Part shown: in pieces, positions 12,309-21,213 of the stretch
How positions within the stretch are numbered: position 1 is the first letter of the stretch
How the letters are laid out: every line of letters starts with the position of its first letter
From: a virus
Reading direction: 5' to 3' (one strand)
Length of the DNA: 32,038 nt
IMG/VR virus record: IMGVR_UViG_3300032296_002236
Span: 1-32,038 of that record
Notes under the pieces: generated by a model
Databases searched by the model: none
Told to the model about the DNA's origin: nothing
Seen by the model: only the letters and a program-made list of their open reading frames with translations
Position numbers and translations under genes: made by a program

Positions 12309-13906
12309 TTACCGCAGTTAATTTCGCTCCTAAATATTATTCACCAGGTTATAATCCAATTATTTGGAGTGTGACTTCTAATCAAGCCACAGCAGGCAGC
12401 GTGTACGATTTTAAGTATGTGTTTGATGTGTACATTGACGGAGCATACATTAATAGATTTAAACAAAGACCTAATCCAGCAGGTGCAGGTATACTAGACG
12501 TAAGCACAATGATTGATCCCTATTTAGAGATTGGTGATTTTGCTAATGAAGTAGGCGTTCCAACTTCTACTCCGTATAAAACTGGTTATAACGCAACATC
12601 TTCTGTGTATGTGTTAGTAGGCGAAGAATATCGTAGTCCAACTTCCACCTCCACTTTACAAATTTATAACGGTTTAAATAACACTCCAGGTTTAAATCCT
12701 GCTTACATTTTAGGAGCACAGGGTTATACAGGTGGCGCTGGAGGCACTGGTGCTTCTCCTGTTATTGCTATCCCTGCTTCTTTAGATTGGCAGGAACAGC
12801 AAGCACATTTACAAGTACAGCAATCAGGTAGCACTGACTATTATGGACTGTTTGGTTACATCGCACCTTACATTATGAAGAACAACACTATTGTTGCACC
12901 TTTTACTTGTGGAGGTCCTGGTTTATTTTTAAGCGATATGCCTCGCTCTGCTGCTGGAGGAAGTTGGCAAACTAGTTCTGCTCCTCCTCCACACGATTAC
13001 ACGTGTAATGATTTAAGTTATGATCGTCGCACTGTTAGTTTTTTAAATAGGAATCCTGTTTATGAAAAATATGTTGGTGGCACTAAATTACAATCTGCTT
13101 CGCCTAAAGTTGCTTGGTTTGAATTTTACACTGCTACTGGTGCGTTCATTGACGACAAAGCATTATTTAATGTGGAAGATCTGGGTGGTGCACCGAGAGA
13201 AAGTTGTGGTGATGCAATTGCTGCTACAGGTCCTAGCTCTTTTTCTAATTCGATTTCTCAAGAGTTGGTAAGCTTAAGAGTTGGTCCTAAAGATCTAGAA
13301 GATCTAAACTGGTGGAACGATATTGGGCAGGTGCCTGCTTATTACACTGTGCAACTTTTTGATCAGCTTGCTATCTCTAGTGGATGTAATGCCACTGGTG
13401 CTCCTTCTATTCCTTTATCAGAGGAAGTAACAATTAACATTGTGGAAGATTGCTTTAGCACTCTTTATCCCCGCGGCAGATTGGTATGGTTGAATGATAA
13501 ATCCGGTAGAGATTACTGGGACTTTACCATGTTCAATGAAGAATCTATTAACACGTCACAACAAGATTGGTATCAATCTGAAGTTAACTGGAGTGGTACT
13601 ACACCGGTCGAACTTTCTGGAGACACGACTCAAAACTGGCTAAGAGGAGGTAACAGGCAGTATAACAAAGTTGTTAACACTAAATGGACTATCACCTCAG
13701 ACTTTTTGACTCAAGAAGAAGTAGAATTATTAAAAGGTGTAGTAGAAAGTCCACAGACTTGGATCTACATTGGCACTGATGATTTTCCTTATACCTGTCG
13801 TGTAACTGAAAATAGCTACACAGTAAAAACCGTTAAAATGGTTAAGTTGTTTACCGCAACATTTAATGTGGAGATATCCACTCAGAAAACAATGCAAACA
13901 ATCTAA
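12305..13906 (+). CDS. Tail tip/baseplate structural protein
   Basis: 533 residues, rich in Ser, Thr, Gly and aromatics, with few helices. It opens with NPIIWSVTSNQATAGSVYDF and KYVFDVYIDGAYINRFKQRP followed by an ILDVSTMIDPYL element. This 'f.Yv.dvyv.g..v.r.k..P.p' layout recurs in putative tail-tip proteins of Bacteroidota phages. A Gly-rich stretch (YTGGAGGTGASPV) lies near residue 145. It overlaps the chaperone stop (ATGA) and is followed three bases after its stop by another tail protein. The structural role is inferred from place and composition; no enzymatic motif is seen. Confidence 0.6.
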   Translation: MITAVNFAPKYYSPGYNPIIWSVTSNQATAGSVYDFKYVFDVYIDGAYINRFKQRPNPAGAGILDVSTMIDPYLEIGDFANEVGVPTSTPYKTGYNATSSVYVLVGEEYRSPTSTSTLQIYNGLNNTPGLNPAYILGAQGYTGGAGGTGASPVIAIPASLDWQEQQAHLQVQQSGSTDYYGLFGYIAPYIMKNNTIVAPFTCGGPGLFLSDMPRSAAGGSWQTSSAPPPHDYTCNDLSYDRRTVSFLNRNPVYEKYVGGTKLQSASPKVAWFEFYTATGAFIDDKALFNVEDLGGAPRESCGDAIAATGPSSFSNSISQELVSLRVGPKDLEDLNWWNDIGQVPAYYTVQLFDQLAISSGCNATGAPSIPLSEEVTINIVEDCFSTLYPRGRLVWLNDKSGRDYWDFTMFNEESINTSQQDWYQSEVNWSGTTPVELSGDTTQNWLRGGNRQYNKVVNTKWTITSDFLTQEEVELLKGVVESPQTWIYIGTDDFPYTCRVTENSYTVKTVKMVKLFTATFNVEISTQKTMQTI

Positions 13907-13909
13907 AGC

Positions 13910-16900
13910 ATGAAGGCACAAGTACAACTTTTTGTTAAGGAATACGGAACAGGCGATTGGACTTTATTGGATTTGTACGACACAGATCCTATTAAGATGA
14001 ATTTACGAGTGCAGAATGTAACAGACCCAACTGTTGCTGTTGCTTCTTATTCTCAGACATTTAGAGTGCCACATACTTATGTGAATGGTAAATTCTTTGA
14101 ACAAGCATTTAATGTTAACCAAACACTTTTTGATCCTAGTAAAAAAGCGCAAGCTTATATCAATAACGAAGGACAACTTTGGATGAACGGTAACATTCAG
14201 TTAATGAATGTGTATCGCACAGATTCTAGTTCTCGTGTGGAATACGAAATCGTATTCATGAACGAGACTTCTGATTTTGCCACACAAATTGGTCTCGGAG
14301 ATAAAGATGGCGGATTCTTAACTGATCTAAATTTTAATGATTTAGTGCATGCTAAAGATCGTCAGACAATTATAAATTCCTGGAGCGGACAATTATTTAA
14401 TTACCAGGTGGTTTACCCGCTCATAGAATGGGGTTATAACTATACCGGTTCTGGAGCATCTACTATTCCTGATATTCCTACCCTTTCTACAGATGGGGTA
14501 AAAACATTTACTAATGTAGCAAATCCTTTATTAACTGGGCAGTTAAAACCTGCATTACAAGTTAAAACAATTTGGGATCGTATTTTTGCCAATACCGATT
14601 ACACTTATGACAGTGATTTTTTAGACAGTGAAAAGTTTAATAAGCTTTATGTTGTAGCAGATAAAGAAGCTAGAACTGTTATTAACCAAACAATTGGCTT
14701 TAAAGGTAACTTTGAAGGCAATGATTATTTTACTTATTTTGGTGGAGGATTTAATGGTCCTTCTTCAAATCCAATACATTTAGAAATAACAGGTAATCCG
14801 TTATACGATTTCGGAGCAAACTATGTTAGTAATCCAGGAGACAATTATTTTTTAATCAACGTAGCAGGAAATTATTCTTTTAATATTCAAGCTTCCTGGA
14901 TTTGGCAAGGTTCTGGTTCTCCTAGTTCTGGCGAATATTTTATTTTTTATTTAAGACAAAGAGGTGCAGGTAACACATTAGGATTTCCTGTAAACTATTA
15001 TTTTCCTCCTGGAGATTTAAGTGATACTATAAACATTACCACTTCTCCATTCTTTTTTAATCAGGGTCAGCAAATAGAATTTATGATTAAGGGAGTTGGT
15101 ATTCCTCAGGGAGCTGCTATCTTAATTAATAATATCACAGTGGAAACGGACGTAGCACCTGGAGATCAAGTAAATCCTAGTTCTTGTCTTCCTGCTAATA
15201 TTAAGCAAATAGATTTTATTCGTTCCGTTGTAGAAAGATTTAAACTGGTATTTGAACCAGATCCACAAAACGAAAAAAAGTTTTTTATTGAACCGTGGAG
15301 TGAATGGATTAAAGGCGGAATAATTAGGGATTGGACCTATAAGCTAAATGAGAAAAAAGATTACAAATTAAATCCTTTATTCCAAACACAACAGCGATTT
15401 GTTACCTTTAGAGATCAAGAAGATTCTGATTATTTAAATTACAATTACCAGCAAGCTTATAAACAAAGTTATGGTCAATTAAATTTAGATTCTTTTATTG
15501 AAGTTATTAAAGGCACTAAAACAGTGCAAGGAATTTTTGCACCTTTACCTATTGGTCCTATCGGATATGGAGCAACAGCAAGTCCAACTGATGTAGAAAA
15601 AGCTAATAAGTTTTTAATTCCACATATTGCAAAGGATGAAGTCACAAAAGACGGACCAGGAAGACGTACTCCAATTCAACCTAAATTAAGATTAGGTTAT
15701 TACAACGGTCCGACAGGTGCTCCTAAAGATTGGTATTTTGTTAATTCTACTCCTTTAAATACGTATCCGTTAATGAGTTCTTATTATCCAGATCCTTGGA
15801 CTAATGATAACGAATCTATTGATTGGAGTTGGGCACCACCACAATTTATAACTCCGCAAGAAGATCCAACTTACGCAACTAATCCTGATGGCAGAGCAAA
15901 GACTTATGCCTTTGATGAATATTGGAAAAAATGGTATTATTCTTGTTATGGAGAAACAAATCAAACCACTTTAGATAAAGATTTTTCTTATCTTTTTGAA
16001 GGTGAATTTATTTTAGATTATAAAGATCTTTTAGACTTAAGATACAACGATAAGATTTTTGTAAAAGATGCTTATTATTTAGTTAATTACATTAATAATT
16101 ATATTCCTGGACAGAAAAATCCATGTAAAGTACAGCTGTATAAGCTAAATAATATTGGAGTACAACTTCCAAATGTATTTTTACCAATCACAGATATTTG
16201 TTATAACGCAACTTCTTTATGTGATGCAGTGTGTTGTAAATTTAATTCTCCGATTACTACAGTTTTTTCTAACACACCTCAAGCTTCTTTAGCGGTAAAT
16301 TCAGTATTATTTTTAAATGCCACTGCAACAGTTTATGCTCCGAATGGATATTATTCAGACGGCGTAAAAGTTTATACTGTTACAGGAGGCATAGGAAAAA
16401 TTTCTGCAATTGATACCATAGACGTTAGCCCGGCTATTTGTGAATGTGTTCCTGTTTTAAGTTCTCTTAGTTTATGCTATGTTGGAGGCACTGGTACTTT
16501 TTGCGATGCTTGTTGCTGTCAAGGAACTAACGTTACAGTTTGGTTAGAAGATGTTGGAGCTAACTGGTACCAAAACAGTTATTTCTACGCAAGTTCTATT
16601 GGCGGTGCAGCAGCAGATGGTTGGTATTCTAATGGCACAAGATACGTTTATATTCAAAACGGAATTCCAGGTTCAACGGGACTTTGTTCTGGTTGTAATT
16701 GTGACATTTATGATTTAACAGAATACAGTGGATGCACAGGTGCTATAGAATGTGACGCAGTATGCTGCGTTAACGAGTCAGTAGCAAGCTGGTATGCTGA
16801 CGCTCCATTATTAGCAGATGCTACATTTTTATATCAAGATCAAGCATTAACTCCAGCAGGTAATGCTTGGTATTCCGATGGAATTTCAGTTGTTCAAGTT

Positions 16901-18073
16901 ACAGGAGGAACGGGGGCAGTTACCACAGTAGGAGATCCTAATAACTGTATTCCTTGTCCAAACGAAACACTAGATGTTTATTTTCATCTAACAAGTAATG
17001 CTACAGGTGCAGGATTTGCTTACATAGAAAAATCCTTAAATGGAATCAATTGGATTCCAATTACCACCGTAGATTTTACTAGTGCTTATACAACACCAAA
17101 TACAACTTATAATTATACCGGATCGGTTGCTCCAAATACATTTGTAAAAACCACAGTTAACTATCAAGCAAATCATGGCCCGTCAGGAACCTTTGTAACA
17201 ACAGTAGAACAAACTGGTGTTCCTTTAGATTCACAAAACACTGTCAGATTTGGGTATTACACTTTTACTCCACCAACCCCATCTGTTACTGGAACTGAAT
17301 ATAGATTTAGTTTAAATTTAACAGGTACTAATTTAGATTGTGGATTAAGCAATGGTACAGCAGTTAAGTGTGTAGAACCAAGTTGTACAATTGACGTCAC
17401 TAATTCTGTTTACTACATTGATAACGACATTACAATTTGTTGCGATCCTTGGTACATTACAGATACTGGATTTGCTTATGTTAATGAAGCAGAAGCATTT
17501 GTTAATGGAAATTGCACAGGTCCTACAGGAACTTGCTACGAGTGCGGAGATAATTTAACTAGTTCTTATTCTGGTAATGATTACCATCAATACGAACCTT
17601 ATGATATTTGTGACGGATTATTAGGAGACACTATTATTATTAATTATGTTTCTGTAGATCGTCCAAACAGATTTAATATTTACAGTGACTCCGGATTACT
17701 AAACACTTCTGGTTGGGTTGGATTTGCAACTTACCCTGGACCTTGGGGACTTTCATTAAATACACCAAACACTGGTATTATTTCAGCTCCTTATATTTCC
17801 GGAAATAACACATATATTTTAGTAGAAGCAGGACCAGCAGATCCAAACGATCCTATTTCAGATTCTTGGAACGTAGCAATTTCTTGCGAAGATACTTGTT
17901 ATAATTATGTTAACACCAGCGGATTTAATTGGCTAGGAGATTATCAAGACTGTAGCGGAACTTGGTACTACGGTGCAACAATAACTCCAGGAAATTTAGT
18001 TTGCGCTAGATATGGTTCGATATTTACACTTTCTGGAATGGATCTAGTACAATCAACACAATGTAATAGTTAA
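13910..18073 (+). CDS. Large tail tip/adhesin protein with Cys-rich repeats
   Basis: 1387 residues, the largest complete gene within the window. The N-terminal about 300 residues (VASYSQTFRVPHTYVNGKFF, AFNVNQTLFDPSKKAQAYIN) match in style the tip/hub proteins of Bacteroidota phages that begin a baseplate-like complex. From about 770 on there are repeated Cys-rich modules: CDAVCC at 771, CDACCC at 865 and CDAVCC at 948, each followed about 45-60 residues later by a GWYSDG/YYSDG...VTGG element. A further module starts at C1159 (CTIDVTNSVYYIDNDITICC) and resembles the end of the 28202 protein. These look like beta-rich receptor-binding or decoration domains. A short gene of adhesin type follows at 18077. 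Confidence 0.65.
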   Translation: MKAQVQLFVKEYGTGDWTLLDLYDTDPIKMNLRVQNVTDPTVAVASYSQTFRVPHTYVNGKFFEQAFNVNQTLFDPSKKAQAYINNEGQLWMNGNIQLMNVYRTDSSSRVEYEIVFMNETSDFATQIGLGDKDGGFLTDLNFNDLVHAKDRQTIINSWSGQLFNYQVVYPLIEWGYNYTGSGASTIPDIPTLSTDGVKTFTNVANPLLTGQLKPALQVKTIWDRIFANTDYTYDSDFLDSEKFNKLYVVADKEARTVINQTIGFKGNFEGNDYFTYFGGGFNGPSSNPIHLEITGNPLYDFGANYVSNPGDNYFLINVAGNYSFNIQASWIWQGSGSPSSGEYFIFYLRQRGAGNTLGFPVNYYFPPGDLSDTINITTSPFFFNQGQQIEFMIKGVGIPQGAAILINNITVETDVAPGDQVNPSSCLPANIKQIDFIRSVVERFKLVFEPDPQNEKKFFIEPWSEWIKGGIIRDWTYKLNEKKDYKLNPLFQTQQRFVTFRDQEDSDYLNYNYQQAYKQSYGQLNLDSFIEVIKGTKTVQGIFAPLPIGPIGYGATASPTDVEKANKFLIPHIAKDEVTKDGPGRRTPIQPKLRLGYYNGPTGAPKDWYFVNSTPLNTYPLMSSYYPDPWTNDNESIDWSWAPPQFITPQEDPTYATNPDGRAKTYAFDEYWKKWYYSCYGETNQTTLDKDFSYLFEGEFILDYKDLLDLRYNDKIFVKDAYYLVNYINNYIPGQKNPCKVQLYKLNNIGVQLPNVFLPITDICYNATSLCDAVCCKFNSPITTVFSNTPQASLAVNSVLFLNATATVYAPNGYYSDGVKVYTVTGGIGKISAIDTIDVSPAICECVPVLSSLSLCYVGGTGTFCDACCCQGTNVTVWLEDVGANWYQNSYFYASSIGGAAADGWYSNGTRYVYIQNGIPGSTGLCSGCNCDIYDLTEYSGCTGAIECDAVCCVNESVASWYADAPLLADATFLYQDQALTPAGNAWYSDGISVVQVTGGTGAVTTVGDPNNCIPCPNETLDVYFHLTSNATGAGFAYIEKSLNGINWIPITTVDFTSAYTTPNTTYNYTGSVAPNTFVKTTVNYQANHGPSGTFVTTVEQTGVPLDSQNTVRFGYYTFTPPTPSVTGTEYRFSLNLTGTNLDCGLSNGTAVKCVEPSCTIDVTNSVYYIDNDITICCDPWYITDTGFAYVNEAEAFVNGNCTGPTGTCYECGDNLTSSYSGNDYHQYEPYDICDGLLGDTIIINYVSVDRPNRFNIYSDSGLLNTSGWVGFATYPGPWGLSLNTPNTGIISAPYISGNNTYILVEAGPADPNDPISDSWNVAISCEDTCYNYVNTSGFNWLGDYQDCSGTWYYGATITPGNLVCARYGSIFTLSGMDLVQSTQCNS

Positions 18074-18076
18074 AAC

Positions 18077-18754
18077 ATGCCAACAGTAGCAGTAACAGTA
18101 CAAATAAATTCTATAGGCACAGACGCAGGACCTTTTACAATTAGCGATAATGTATTGGGAAATCTTGCAACTGGGGTAACTAGATTGCAATTACTAGGTG
18201 GATTTATAGTAAGTGCAGATGATACCGCAACGACAATCACTGTGACTTCTGATGCTCCATGTTCTACCGTGTTAGCTATTCCGATTGTATCAAGTCCTTG
18301 CGGAGGACCAACACCACCTCCTTCTCCTACACCTCCACCGCCTCCGCCTACTCCTACACCTACGCCGACCCCACCGCCACCTCCTGGTTCTTCTACTTGG
18401 ATTATTCGTAACGCAAACTGTGGATTTGGTACTATTAACGATGTTGGAATCAACGGTAGCTTTATGAATTCTCTAGAAGGGCCAAGTAACTTCCCATTAA
18501 CTTCCACATTGTATGGAGTTAAAACTAGTCCTAATGGTGTTATTTACGGAGGCACAAACACAATTCAATTAAACGTAACAACTAATTTACCAGGATCTGG
18601 TAACTGTGGTGCAATCTTTGTTTACATAAACGGAGTAGTAGCATACGACACATATTTCACAAGCACACCATTCCCATCTATTTCAGGAGTATTAATTCAA
18701 CCTGGAGATTCGGTAGAGGTGCAAGTTGCATGTTATATAGGACCTTGTCCATAA
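18077..18754 (+). CDS. Two-domain adhesin-like tail protein with Pro/Thr linker
   Basis: 225 residues. The N-terminal beta-rich domain (about 1-75; FTISDNVLGNLATGVTRLQL) and C-terminal beta-rich domain (about 107-225; NTIQLNVTTNLPGSGNCGAI) are joined by a linker of almost only Pro and Thr (78-103). Cys pairs (CSTV...PC, NCGF, GNCG, ACYIGPC) may form disulphides. Such domain-linker-domain proteins occur at tail tips. It starts three bases after the stop of the tip protein and is followed by the tape measure. The linker DNA is a C-rich low-complexity tract on the plus strand. Exact function unknown. Confidence 0.6.
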   Translation: MPTVAVTVQINSIGTDAGPFTISDNVLGNLATGVTRLQLLGGFIVSADDTATTITVTSDAPCSTVLAIPIVSSPCGGPTPPPSPTPPPPPPTPTPTPTPPPPPGSSTWIIRNANCGFGTINDVGINGSFMNSLEGPSNFPLTSTLYGVKTSPNGVIYGGTNTIQLNVTTNLPGSGNCGAIFVYINGVVAYDTYFTSTPFPSISGVLIQPGDSVEVQVACYIGPCP

Positions 18755-18771
18755 AAATAATTTAAGATAAA

Positions 18772-21183
18772 ATGGCTCAGAACACAGAAGATGTAGAAAT
18801 TAACGTCAAAGTCAACGCAGAAGGTTCGATTGCTCAATTACGAGATTTAAAGCAAAAGATGAAAGAACTTCCTGTAGGAAGTGCTGAGTGGACTAAGATT
18901 GCTAAGCAGGCAAGAGAAATTCAAGAAAACGTTGAAGACGCTAAAGTCACAACAATTGATTTTGCGGATCAATTAAAAGCTGCACCAGGACCATTAGGAG
19001 CTCTTGGTAAAGGAATTGATTCTGTAAAACTTGCAACACAAAGTTTTGGTACTGCTTTAAAAGCAACAGGTATTGGTTTAGTAGTTGCTGCTATTGGTGG
19101 ATTAGTTGCTGCATTCTCGCAATCAGAAACTGCAATGAAAAAGTTGCAGCCAATCATGAATGCGTTTCAGCAGATTCTAGGTGGTATTTTAAAAGCGTTT
19201 GAACCACTGATTGATGCCTTTTTGGAAATGGCCATACAGGCTTTACCTTATATCACTAAAGGTATAGGTATTTTTTATTCAACTCTTTTAGGATTTTTCA
19301 CTCTAGTTAAATCGGCAGGAATGGGGGTTGCTAATATCCTAAAAGGAATTGTGACTCTTGATTTTAGCGCTGTTGAAAAAGGCATGGGTCAATTAAAAAA
19401 TAGTTTTAGTGACGCTGTAAAAGCAGGACAAGAAGCTTATGCTAGATTTGAACAAGGCACTAAAGAGCAAACTAATATTGAAAAAGAGAACGAAGAGGAG
19501 AGACGTAAAAACGCAGAGGATGCTCGTAAGAAAAGGGAAGAAGCAGCAAAAGCAGAAAGAGAAAAAAGAATTAGAGATTTAGATGCGCAGATAGAAAATG
19601 AAATTTCTAAAGAAAATACTTCTGCGGAAGCTTTAAAACTTTTATTAGATCAAAGACTGAAAGAAGAACTTGCTAAAGAAAAATTAAGTAAGTCAGAAAA
19701 AGAAAAGTTAGAAAGAGAGTACGCAAAAAGATTAGAAGATGCTTTAAAAGAAGATGCTGAGAAAAAATTCCAGGATGCAGAAAAAGCTAGAGAAAAAGAA
19801 GCAACTGCCACACAAAAATTCCAAGAAAAAGAGATTGTAAAAGTACAAGATGCTAAACAATCAGAACTAGATCGAATTGCAATTGCTTTAAGTAAAAAAG
19901 AAATCACAGAAGAACAAGCTAGACAGAAAACATTTCAAGCCAATAAAAAAGCTCAAGATGCAGAATTAGCTTTATTCGAAGGAAATAAACAAAAAGAATT
20001 AGATGCTTTAATAGCAAATAAAGAAGCTTATAAAGGTAAAGAAGAAGAATACAACAATGCTATTGCTGGAATTAACGAAAAGTATGACAAGCAAATAGCT
20101 ACTAATAAAAAAGCAACTAACGCTTTAATTACACAGGATTTAATAGCAACTAATAAAGCTGCTATTGATGAAGCTAAAAAATTTAAAGATGATTTACTTA
20201 AAACTGTAGACGAATCTATTAAAGGAATAGACACTACATTTTTAAGTTTTAAACAAGTACAAGAAAGAGTTGGTCAAGAGTTAAAAGTTCTACAAGACTT
20301 AAAAGATAAAAACCAAATCACTAATGAAGAATATCTTAAAAGAGAAGCAGATCTACAAGATAAACTTAATGATTCTAATCAAAGAAGAATAGATCTTTAT
20401 GGTCAATTAGCTGGTGTATCGGGAATGCTTGCACAAGTAGTAGGAGAAGAAACTGCTGCTGGAGAAGCTTTATTAAAGGTACAAGAAGCATTAAACATTG
20501 CAATGCAGGTTGCAAGTTTAGTAAATCAAATAAATGCTCTTAGTAAAAAAGCAGATGCTCAAGCAACCCAGCAATCTACACTAGCTAAAACAACTAACAC
20601 TGTTGCAACACTAGGTAACAGTACTTCTACTGCTGCAAACTCTGTGGCATCAGCAGGTAATGCAGTTGCTAAGACTGCAGAAGGTGCAGCTAGTGGAGTA
20701 GCAGGAGCTGCTAAAGTTCCTTTTCCAGGAAGTTTAATTGCAGTGATTTCTATTGTTGCTACCTTTGTCGGAATTCTTGCTTCTATAAAATCTATGCTTT
20801 CTAAGAAAAAAGAAGCAGAAGCAGAAGCTGGAGGCATGGCAGCAGGTGCAGGAAAACCTGCAGGTTCTATGTTTGCTAATGGTGGATTGCTAGTTGGTCC
20901 TTCACATGCTAACGGAGGTATTAAATCTGCTTATGGAGAATTGGAAGGTGGTGAATTTGTAGTTAATAAAAGATCTACTAAATCTTTTATGCCTCTATTA
21001 CAATCTATAAATTCAGTTGGGAATAGACGTTACGCCAATGGTGGATCTATACCAAGCATTAGTGATTTACAAGACATGATGACTAACCAACCACAACCTA
21101 TTATTAAAACTTACGTGGTTTCTTCAGATATGAGTTCGGCTATGGAAGCAGATAAAAAGATAGCAGATTTGGCAAAACTGTAA
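18772..21183 (+). CDS. Tail tape measure protein
   Basis: 803 residues. After an N-terminal helical section (AEGSIAQLRDLKQKMKELPV) there is a hydrophobic segment (about 97-115, GIGLVVAAIGGLVAAF), a long Lys/Glu/Ala coiled coil (about 235-460), an Ala/Ser/Thr-rich stretch and a second hydrophobic segment (about 655-672). The end has FANGGLLVGPSHANGGIKSA and GGEFVVNKRSTKSFMPLL, hallmarks of tape measure C-termini in Bacteroidota phages. It sets tail length and helps DNA ejection. At about 0.15 nm per residue the tail would be roughly 120 nm, an estimate. No lysozyme or peptidase motif is seen. Confidence 0.93.
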   Translation: MAQNTEDVEINVKVNAEGSIAQLRDLKQKMKELPVGSAEWTKIAKQAREIQENVEDAKVTTIDFADQLKAAPGPLGALGKGIDSVKLATQSFGTALKATGIGLVVAAIGGLVAAFSQSETAMKKLQPIMNAFQQILGGILKAFEPLIDAFLEMAIQALPYITKGIGIFYSTLLGFFTLVKSAGMGVANILKGIVTLDFSAVEKGMGQLKNSFSDAVKAGQEAYARFEQGTKEQTNIEKENEEERRKNAEDARKKREEAAKAEREKRIRDLDAQIENEISKENTSAEALKLLLDQRLKEELAKEKLSKSEKEKLEREYAKRLEDALKEDAEKKFQDAEKAREKEATATQKFQEKEIVKVQDAKQSELDRIAIALSKKEITEEQARQKTFQANKKAQDAELALFEGNKQKELDALIANKEAYKGKEEEYNNAIAGINEKYDKQIATNKKATNALITQDLIATNKAAIDEAKKFKDDLLKTVDESIKGIDTTFLSFKQVQERVGQELKVLQDLKDKNQITNEEYLKREADLQDKLNDSNQRRIDLYGQLAGVSGMLAQVVGEETAAGEALLKVQEALNIAMQVASLVNQINALSKKADAQATQQSTLAKTTNTVATLGNSTSTAANSVASAGNAVAKTAEGAASGVAGAAKVPFPGSLIAVISIVATFVGILASIKSMLSKKKEAEAEAGGMAAGAGKPAGSMFANGGLLVGPSHANGGIKSAYGELEGGEFVVNKRSTKSFMPLLQSINSVGNRRYANGGSIPSISDLQDMMTNQPQPIIKTYVVSSDMSSAMEADKKIADLAKL

Positions 21184-21197
21184 GAAAACATATTCAC
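21168..21197 (+). promoter_or_regulatory. Late-promoter-like site before the head protease gene
   Basis: TTTGGCA (21168-21174, inside the end of the tape measure gene) and ATATTCAC (21190-21197), starts 22 bases apart. The next ATG is at 21214, 16 bases on. Confidence 0.4.
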
Positions 21198-21213
21198 ATA
21201 TATAAATTCTAAT

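Noticed and set aside
18070-18507. 145-codon minus-strand frame opposite the Pro-rich linker gene
   Set aside because: Its Gly/Val-rich tract is the complement of the Pro/Thr linker, and the plus-strand gene has proper junctions on both sides.
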